Below, one piece after another: positions 57,630 to 64,000 of a stretch of 64,000 nucleotides of DNA; position 1 is the stretch's first letter; every line of letters starts with the position of its first letter. The DNA lies in NCBI GenBank assembly GCA_023391695.1, contig JAEWAK010000032.1, forward strand, positions 1 through 64,000. Reading direction: 5' to 3'. Source of the DNA: Bacillota bacterium. GTDB taxonomy: Bacteria; Bacillota; Clostridia; Lachnospirales; Lachnospiraceae. The notes below the pieces were generated by a model that was not told the DNA's origin, did not search any database, and saw nothing but the letters and a program-made list of their open reading frames with translations. Made by a program: the position numbers and the translations under genes.

Positions 57630-58897
57630 AATATATACAATGGGGAAGGCTACCGTACCGGGAAAGAAGTGAACGGGGAACTGACCAATTATCTGTATGA
57701 AGTGGACAAGGTAATTCTTGAAGTAGATGAAGCCGGATACCAGGTGGCAAGGAATGTATACGGTACGAATCTTCTGTTAAGAACGGTGAATAGTGAGACT
57801 TATTACTATCTGTACAACGGACATGCCGATGTAACTGCCTTACTAACCGGGGACGGTGCCATAGCGGCAACCTATTACTATGATGCTTTCGGTAATATTC
57901 TGGAGAGTACCGGGGAGGTTAACAACAATATCCGCTATGCCGGTTATCAGTATGACGAAGAAACCGGTCTGTATTACCTGAATGCAAGAATGTATGACCC
58001 AATGATTGCAAGGTTCTTATAGGAGGACACTTATACAGGAGATACGAAGGATCCACTTAGTTTGAACATATATACGTATTGTATAAACAATCCGATAAGA
58101 TACTGGGATCCAACCGGGCATTATGCAATTTATTTTGATGATACAGAATTGACATCGGGTAATCTTGTTTCAAGATATAAACGGAAGAAAGATAAAGAGT
58201 ATATTATGTCTGTTATAAAGGAACTCAAAGAAAAAGAAAAATCATCAAATGCTAAGGGGACGGGTGAAGTTGAACAATTCATTAAAAACAATGGTATAGG
58301 AGTTTTAAATATTGAAAATAGAAAGAAGCAGGTAGATTTTCTGAATTCGATACTTTATGGTGCTGTTTCAGAATATTTCGTACTGGAATACCTTGGCAAG
58401 TGACAATGGCTCAAGCAGCGCAAGAGACTGGATGGGGTGACGCAGAAATCATTGATATTTATGATGGAAGTGCCAGTAATAATCTCTATGGTATTGAGTA
58501 TTCGGGTTCTATTGCAAATTCAAGTGAATATGTTCGTACGTGGACAACCGAATACATAGACCCCAATCAGTATAGATTACTGGAGGAATGAACAAGCTAA
58601 ATGGGCTTTAAAAGGGGAGAAACTTATATCAACTGGCAAGACAAATAGTAAAGGTGAAATACAAAAAAAGTAATATAACCATTTAGGGCATATTCATCAA
58701 AAGATGAAAGTATAATTGGTCACTCTCAAACGTTGGCAAACGGTAGGTATGATTATGCAATACAATTTAAAGATGACCCATACCAATTTATTAATGCAAT
58801 TGCAGATACATATGCAACGGATAATAGTTATGCATCAAGTATTAGTTCAATAATGACAAACATGGGATGGCAAATAAGTATGAAAGGCAGGAGATTT
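57630..58897 (+). pseudogene. RHS core fragment with toxin tip 4, GH73 glucosaminidase-like
   Basis: 57639-58265 is nearly identical to 49990-50617 of the full-length gene, through the core and on through the Lys/Glu-rich linker to AKGTG; the sequences then diverge. A TAG at 58020 replaces a Gln codon. The tip reads EVEQFIKNNGIGVLN, then after a shift PWQVTMAQAAQETGWG, NNLYGIEYSGS, then after another shift NEQAKWALKGEK, then PFRAYSSKDESIIGHSQTLANGRY and DDPYQFINAIADTYATD. These are the motifs of GH73 N-acetylglucosaminidases, in order, with Glu in QETGWG. At least three shifts and one nonsense codon kill it. An immunity lipoprotein follows directly. Confidence 0.82.
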
Positions 58898-59434
58898 ATG
58901 CGAAAGTTGTTATTATTAATTTTACTGGTATTTCTTGTTGGGGGTTGTGAAAAGATTGAAACTATTCATAATTCGCAGGAATCAGCTATACAAGATGGAA
59001 AGGACTCCAGCGATAACCAAGAAGACTTTGTAACTTCAGATGAAGAAAAGTTAAATACTAATATTGATGAAGTAGATACTACAGAAAAGGTAACAGATAG
59101 TGTTGCGGCAGAGAACTATTTAATTGAGAATGTAAAAGAACTTGATAAGTTAGAGAATTATATCTATCAAGAATCAGGCGGAGATGCTTTTATGGTAGTT
59201 GAAAGCGAGGACACTCTTCATGACCTTGACTATGAAGGTGAGGAGAATGAATACTTTATGGTATATGTCGGAGAGCAACATGAGGATTATAAAGTGAATT
59301 GGTTCTGGTTTTATGTAAATAAAGATTTAGATGAAGTATTATGGTATGATTTGGTAGAGGGAGAAATATATTCATTATCTGAATGGAGGGCTAGTTCTAT
59401 ATATAAAGAGAAATTTGATAATATAAATAAATAG
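58898..59434 (+). CDS. Lipoprotein, probable immunity to the GH73-like tip
   Basis: A 178-residue lipoprotein starting at ATG 58898 behind AGGAG. The lipobox is LVGGC. A long acidic Ser/Asp/Glu tether precedes a ~90-residue acidic domain (YEGEENEYFMVYVGEQHEDYKVNWFWFYVNKDLDEVLWYDL). The frame is continuous with the end of the decayed toxin, so the initiator is chosen by the signal peptide. No DUF3298-like pattern is seen; the family is unknown. Confidence 0.65.
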   Translation: MRKLLLLILLVFLVGGCEKIETIHNSQESAIQDGKDSSDNQEDFVTSDEEKLNTNIDEVDTTEKVTDSVAAENYLIENVKELDKLENYIYQESGGDAFMVVESEDTLHDLDYEGEENEYFMVYVGEQHEDYKVNWFWFYVNKDLDEVLWYDLVEGEIYSLSEWRASSIYKEKFDNINK

Positions 59435-59503
59435 CAGCAAAAATACTCCTTTGACTACCCAAATTATAAACAAGAATTGGTTATAAATGCGTATTTCATG
59501 CTA

Positions 59504-59545
59504 TGCTGACCTACCTGATACATTAGCAGTAATACTGACCACCTA
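59504..59545. mobile_element. IS-end-like sequence, copy 2
   Basis: It matches 52111-52153 in layout (CTGACCTACCTGATACATTA, then TGACCACCTA). The toxin-tip coding sequence starts on the next base, so this is a breakpoint. Confidence 0.5.
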
Positions 59546-59893
59546 GGGAAAGCAGATATTGGTAATAAACTTGACTACGTATTTGACAAAGCAACAGGAA
59601 ATACATACAAAATACAGCGCTCTCAATCTATGATGAATGAACTAAAAAGAATAGGTGTCCATGACACGCCTGTTAATCGTGCTTTGCTTCAAAGGCACTT
59701 AGACGATGTTGTAGGCAATTCAAAAAATATTCTTGGAACAGAGTTAAGATTTTATACAGTTAATGGACAAACTTTCAAATATATTGCAACAGTCAGAGAA
59801 AGTTTCTTTATGGGGCCGGGTGGAGGAGTAAAGCTTGAGAGCGTATGGGACGGAAATTGGTTACTAAAGATTATAGTTAAAGGGGGAAATTAG
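59546..59893 (+). pseudogene. Toxin tip 5 without its RHS carrier
   Basis: The open frame has no start codon of its own. It begins GKADIGNKLDYVFDKATGN, then IQRSQSMMNELKRIGVHD, VRESFFMGPGGGVKLESVWDGNWLL. This pattern occurs, as I recall, at the C-terminus of other bacterial contact-dependent toxins, but I cannot name the domain or activity. The carrier has been removed precisely at an IS-end-like sequence. The immunity-like gene begins right after the stop. Confidence 0.65.
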
Positions 59894-60391
59894 ATGTTTG
59901 ATAAAAAGATATACGATTCATATCAAGAACTTAACAATAAGGCTGTTAAAAATAATTTTATAATTTACGGTGATATGAATAAGTATAACAACAAATTTGA
60001 AATGCTATCTTTACCTGAATATGGATTTTCTTGTGGATTAATGTATTACGATCATGGCATTGCCCCACAAATATTATTATTAGATAATGTGCTAAGACTT
60101 TTAATCGGATTCGAGAAATGGATAATATGTTTAGATTATGTCAATAAAGTAGAAATATACAAGCAGAAATCCATATCACTTTTCTATGAATTTGTTGAAA
60201 CAGAAAACTGTATTTTAGCTATTTGTGAATTGGATATATCTGCTTTTAATTCAGAATGTAGGCTAATATGGTCATCAGGATTTAGAGATATCATCGAAAA
60301 TTATAAAGTAATTGATGGTAAAACAGTATCAATAACGTGCTCTAATGGAGATAAAAGCGAATTTGAACTAAAAAACGGAAAATCTTTGTAG
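59894..60391 (+). CDS. Probable immunity protein for toxin tip 5
   Basis: A 165-residue protein with no signal peptide, starting immediately after the tip-5 stop (TAGATG) with GGGGGAA as the ribosome site, thus translationally coupled to the tip. The family is unknown. Confidence 0.6.
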   Translation: MFDKKIYDSYQELNNKAVKNNFIIYGDMNKYNNKFEMLSLPEYGFSCGLMYYDHGIAPQILLLDNVLRLLIGFEKWIICLDYVNKVEIYKQKSISLFYEFVETENCILAICELDISAFNSECRLIWSSGFRDIIENYKVIDGKTVSITCSNGDKSEFELKNGKSL

Positions 60392-60490
60392 TATTACTAA
60401 TTGAATGGAGAAAAAGTCTATTCAACCCTATTGCACGAAATTTAACCCTTATACCTGCGTGCTATCAGCCTGCATTGTGGGCTGATGTGA

Positions 60491-60574
60491 GCTGTACCGG
60501 GTTTACCAGAAATGTTGCAGAAAGTTGAATTACCATATGCAGGATATAAGTCGATTAATGATTTATTGGATTAA
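60491..60574 (+). pseudogene. Last ~27 codons of a lost toxin tip 6
   Basis: A short open frame, no start, ending LPEMLQKVELPYAGYKSINDLLD. It lies 28 nt before an immunity-like gene, where all other tips end. The evidence is position plus protein-like composition; the rest of the tip is gone. Confidence 0.4.
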
Positions 60575-60602
60575 TTAAATAATTTTTGAAAGGAGTCATA
60601 GT

Positions 60603-61049
60603 ATGGCAATATGGCAGTTTGAATGTATGATCATCCCAAAAGATCGAGACAGAAAGAATTATAAGAATAACGATCAATATATCTCTTGGATTGGTGCTAA
60701 TACTCCAGACGATGCATTGATTTTTCTGTCAAATCACTTTCCGTTTAAGAAAAGCTGGTCTTATGACATAAAACAATATGGAAATAACGACAGTACTTGT
60801 ATTGAATTATTTTTGGCGGGCGATAATATCGAAGAAATAAGATGTAGATTGGATTTAAGAAATATATCAAAACAATTATTGACAAATATTTTAAAATTTA
60901 TCGATATGATAAATGGGGAGTTTTACTATAATGATAATTCTTATGAAGCAAATATGAAAAATATTGTAAAACTAATAAAGAATTCAGATGCGGCTAGATT
61001 TTGTAATAATCCTTTAGAATATTTAAAAAGCTTAGAGGGTGATAACTAA
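60603..61049 (+). CDS. Probable immunity protein 6
   Basis: A 148-residue protein with no signal peptide, starting at 60603 behind AAAGGAG. MAIWQFECMIIPKD, then WSYDIKQYGNND and an acidic C-terminal half. Proteins with this MAIWQF-type start are, as I recall, common beside polymorphic toxins, but I cannot name the family. Confidence 0.6.
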   Translation: MAIWQFECMIIPKDRDRKNYKNNDQYISWIGANTPDDALIFLSNHFPFKKSWSYDIKQYGNNDSTCIELFLAGDNIEEIRCRLDLRNISKQLLTNILKFIDMINGEFYYNDNSYEANMKNIVKLIKNSDAARFCNNPLEYLKSLEGDN

Positions 61050-61619
61050 CAAAATAAAGCTATAACCTAAAAGGCATAACAATTTCAATTAGAAGAAAAT
61101 GGGCTAATTCTGATAATACAATAAAATTTGTTGACTAAGGAAATAGAAACATACGATTAAAGTAAATTCAAAGGCACACCTTTATTGATATGTTAATAAG
61201 TATGATGTAATTCAATAAGGGGTGTACGCTCCTAAGGTTACGGTTTATTATTGTGACTGGACAGAGATTGTGAAGGATATTTTTTTATGGAAGAATTCAA
61301 AAGACGATATGGATAGATAAGGGGACAGGTGCATTGTCGGAAAGAACAATGTTCCTGTCCATTCTGTGATACAGATCGCCTGATTTTTACAAAATTAGAT
61401 GCATTCTTTACAATTTAATTGATAACATAAAGAAACAAATGTAAGATATGGTAAAAACAAAATATATTATAGTGGACAGCTATATTAATATATACGATGC
61501 CGCTGGTTATTAGCACAAAGCATGAAAACATAGTTGGTTTTCTGGTGTCAAATGCTTGTTCTCGGTCTGCTTCGTCTTGTGTTAGAGAAAATTATTCACC
61601 ATTAGAACGGTATTAGTAA
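61050..61619. other. Non-coding stretch with a REP-like hairpin
   Basis: No gene. GGACAGG...CATTGT / ACAATG...CCTGTCC (61323-61360) forms a two-part hairpin without a T-tract, similar in style to repeats mobilised by IS200/RAYT-type transposases. Confidence 0.5.
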
Positions 61620-62657
61620 CGGAAAGAAGTGAACGGGGAACAGACCTATTACCTGTATGAAGCGGACAAGGTAATTCTTGAAGTAGATGAAACTGGAAAC
61701 CAGGCAGCAAGGAATTTGTACGGTACGAATCTGCTGATGAGGACTGTAGATGGTGAAACTTATTACTATCTATACAACGGCCATGCCGATGTAACTGCCT
61801 TAATAACCGGGGACGGTACCATAGCGGCAACCTATTACTATGATGCTTTTGGTAATATCCTGGAGAGTAGCGGGGATGTTAACAACAATATCTGCTATGC
61901 CGGCTGCCAGTATGACGAAGAAACCGGACTGTACTACTAAAGGCCAGAATGTATGATCCGGTGACAGCAAGATTCTTACAGGAGGATATGTATACCGGGG
62001 AACCGGAGGAACCGTTAAGCCTGAATCTTTATACCTACTGTGGGTATAATCCGATTAAATATATTGATCCGAGTGGACATATGGTAGTTTATGAAGGCGG
62101 AGGGATTAAACAAAAGAAAAAGAATATTAATAGATCGACGCCACAAATCGCATCTAAACCGCAGCCTGTATCTAAACCTACAGGGAATACTCAAAAGCAA
62201 ACAGATAATATGGATTCCCAAAAGAATAGTCATGGGATAAAAGAGACTAAAAAATGTTCCTAATAATATATTAAAAAATAGTTTATTACCAACAGGGGAT
62301 CCTAACTCAACGAGTATTCTTTATAATCCAATGGGAGTAAAAATCAAGAACGGAAATATGGTCAAGATGGAGGAGCGGAGAAGATGTGGATTATAATCAT
62401 GGTGGTAGTGGATATAATTTTCCTCATGAGCATGAATTAGGATTGGAGTAAAAATTCTCCCAGACAACCTGGAAAACCAATTACAACTCCAGTACCAACT
62501 CCAAACCTTGATGCTTAATTCTAACATTAGTTCTATTACGATAGACAACCTAGGTGAGGCAGCTGATTGGGTAGGAGTTGGTGTAGCTGTATACTGGATA
62601 ATATCTGAAGGGACAAGGGTAGTATTTCCTCCAAGTAACTTTGTTCCAATACCATAA
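61620..62657 (+). pseudogene. RHS core fragment with toxin tip 7 (PHxH-type domain), frameshifted
   Basis: The RHS core (YYYDAFGN, QYDEETGLYY) ends at a TAA at 61938 caused by a one-base deletion. The downstream frame continues MYDPVTARFLQEDMYTGEPEE to DPSGHM, then a Lys/Ser/Gln-rich linker. After further shifts it has YGQDGGAEK, DVDYNHGGSGYNFPHEHE and finally NLGEAADWVGVGVAVYWII...FPPSNFVPIP. This order (YGxDG, DxDYxHGG, PHxH, VxVYWII, PIP) recurs at the end of RHS toxins with a histidine-rich, nuclease-like tip; the activity is inferred. An Imm50-like gene follows. Confidence 0.72.
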
Positions 62658-62681
62658 AATCACCTAAAGGAGTTCACAAAA

Positions 62682-63035
62682 ATGGATAAATCGTTTATAA
62701 ATGGGTATGAGATTATAATAAATAAATATGGATATTGGCCTTCTTTTCATGATGATATTATTGACAGGCTTGAAATTACAAACGATAAAATAGTATTTTA
62801 TATTAATATGCAATCCTACCATGATGATGACAAGCCACATTCAATAATTAAATTAAGTTTATGTGAAATTGAAAAGTTCAGCTTAGAAGGAGAACTCTAT
62901 GGATGTGTAAGCATTATTCTTGATTTGGAATTTCATAACATCAATAACATTATTGAAACACAAATTTCATCATCATTAGGGACAAGAGGTATTATATATT
63001 CAAAAAAAGTTAATGTTGATTTGATTTTTAGTTAA
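62682..63035 (+). CDS. Imm50-like immunity protein for toxin tip 7
   Basis: A 117-residue protein with no signal peptide, starting behind AAAGGAG. GYWPSFHDDIIDRLEI near residues 17-32 matches the Imm50 family opening as I know it. It is intact although its toxin is frameshifted. Confidence 0.65.
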   Translation: MDKSFINGYEIIINKYGYWPSFHDDIIDRLEITNDKIVFYINMQSYHDDDKPHSIIKLSLCEIEKFSLEGELYGCVSIILDLEFHNINNIIETQISSSLGTRGIIYSKKVNVDLIFS

Positions 63036-63209
63036 AAATGGTTCCATGGCACTGCATCAGTAAAACAGCAAAAGGAACTTATTTTAATTAACTGTCGAAA
63101 ATTTGAGAGATTTGTTAGCGATAATAGTGGAATTACATGGTTGTTAATTTATGGAAGTACCCATTTAAAAATAATGCCTCTCAACTTACATGGGATTTAA
63201 GTGTAGTAA

Positions 63210-63401
63210 TTTCAACTGAGCTTTTGTCCAAGTTGTAAAAGCGATTATATTTCATATTTTAAAGATAAGACAAGAACACACTTGTATGAATTCTGCGTAA
63301 ATTGTTTCTGGACTGCAGAAAATGATATGCAGATCATGAGACCAGATAAATTATATCCAGTATCAATAAGTTTTTTAATGGATAAAGAGCACGCAGAATA
63401 A
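63210..63401 (+). pseudogene. Cys-rich gene remnant
   Basis: An open frame without a start. FCPSCKSDYISYF then CVNCFW give a CxxC...CxxC zinc-ribbon-like pattern, ending FLMDKEHAE. The 63036-63209 stretch before it shows protein-like bits in broken frames. It is probably the 3' end of a further immunity or accessory gene. Confidence 0.4.
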
Positions 63402-63410
63402 TCAGGCAGG

Positions 63411-63612
63411 TGTCTATGACTCAGTATGAGAAGATTTTAGCCGGGACCGACGTAAATAGCTGTTGCTGAATTAAATGAAATCTATGCAAGGTTATACTAG
63501 GTATACCTATAACCGGATGAGTCTGGGTAAAAGGAAGGACAACCCCGGGAGATGCTTCCATACCTTCCGATATGTCAGCTTACCAGTAATGACGGGCTTG
63601 GCTGCAATAATG
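63411..63612 (+). pseudogene. YD-repeat fragment of an RHS gene
   Basis: It matches 48055-48225 of the full-length RHS gene in order (TATGACTCAGTATGAG, then GGTATACCTATAACCGG, then CCGGGAGATG and ACCTTCCGA), with a short insertion and many substitutions. It marks the right edge of the toxin array. Confidence 0.6.
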
Positions 63613-63658
63613 ATATTTTAGAGACATATATTACGTTTATGAAAGGTGTTCTTTGATA

Positions 63659-64000
63659 ATGAGCATTGAAGAAAAATACGATAAAGCTGAGAAATTCTAT
63701 ATGAATGGGGATTATGACAGAGCTTTGTATTTATTTAAAGAAATACTTAATGAACAGGAGACGACTGATTGCTTAAATTATATTGGATGTTGCTATTTAC
63801 AACTAGAAGATTATGCTTCAGCACAATATACATTTCAAAAATTAATCGCATCTGAACCTGAGTGGGAAAGACCTGTTTTAAATCTGGGAAGAGTATATCT
63901 TCAATCAGGTAGGTATAACAAAGCCTTAGTATGTTTAAAAAAAGCATATAACATGAATTCCAGTAATGAAGATATTTTATATTATTTGGGAAATTATTAT
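63659..64000 (+). CDS. TPR-repeat protein, 5' part
   Basis: It starts at ATG 63659 behind AAAGGTG and runs off the window, giving 114 codons. At least three tetratricopeptide repeats are visible: KAEKFYMNGDYDRALYLFKEIL, YIGCCYLQLEDYASAQYTFQKLI and NLGRVYLQSGRYNKALVCLKKAY. It is a protein-interaction scaffold; the function depends on the missing part. Confidence 0.85.
   Translation, partial: MSIEEKYDKAEKFYMNGDYDRALYLFKEILNEQETTDCLNYIGCCYLQLEDYASAQYTFQKLIASEPEWERPVLNLGRVYLQSGRYNKALVCLKKAYNMNSSNEDILYYLGNYY

Noticed and set aside
41422..63612. Prophage or conjugative element
   Set aside because: No integrase, capsid, tail, relaxase or type IV secretion genes; the only mobile gene is a dead IS110 transposase.

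Overview
The window looks like chromosomal DNA of a Gram-positive anaerobe of the Clostridia, most likely a Lachnospiraceae-type plant-glycan degrader. The reasons are moderate-to-low GC, AGGAGG-type ribosome sites, many lipobox lipoproteins, three LplB/LplC-type oligosaccharide transporters, a Csp/subtilisin-like protease and AraC/YesMN-style regulators. This assignment is inference; no 16S sequence is present. The window opens on the last ~40 bases of a 23S rRNA gene and closes inside a TPR-protein gene.

Region 1 (about 0.8-19.2 kb) is a glycan-use island. It holds two binding-protein-dependent transporters (permeases at 817 and 1761 with lipoprotein 3081; permeases at 11453 and 10479 with lipoprotein 15061). 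Its enzymes are an (alpha/alpha)-toroid protein (4906), two GH105-type unsaturated-uronyl hydrolases (7743, 18253) and two GH130-type glycoside phosphorylases (9118, 16875). Its regulators are an AraC activator (6527) and a membrane-anchored AraC-type regulator (12798). The gene set suggests import and intracellular phosphorolysis/hydrolysis of lyase-cut oligosaccharides carrying uronic acid and mannose-like sugars. An rpiA stump lies at 18115.

Region 2 (19.2-33.4 kb) is ordinary mixed chromosome: a polar amino-acid ABC transporter, a VanW-like protein and a glycerophosphodiesterase, an S8 protease, a thioesterase preceded by three 72-bp tandem repeats, a TolB-like propeller, tRNA-Gln(CUG), an SGNH hydrolase with an esterase, a small Cys-rich protein with rtcB, and a truncated nucleotidyltransferase. 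Region 3 (33.4-41.1 kb) is a third sugar transporter with its YesM/YesN-type two-component system.

Region 4 (41.4-63.6 kb) is the remarkable part: a polymorphic-toxin locus. A ~3,280-residue WapA/RHS-like secreted protein (FN3, beta-helix, YD repeats, RHS core) ends in a GH19/lysozyme-like toxin and is followed by a lipoprotein that looks like the lysozyme-binding protein RsiV. Downstream lie at least six orphan or decayed toxin tips, each followed by its own, mostly intact, immunity-like gene. Several tips keep a piece of the RHS core, and one shares the pre-toxin linker with the full-length gene up to a sharp junction at the residues NAKGTG. Tips that look like wall hydrolases (GH19-like twice, GH73 once) are paired with lipoproteins; the others are paired with proteins without a signal peptide. 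A decayed IS110 element and two copies of an IS-end-like sequence are scattered through the array. The locus reads as a record of tip replacement by recombination, in which immunity genes are kept and displaced toxins decay.
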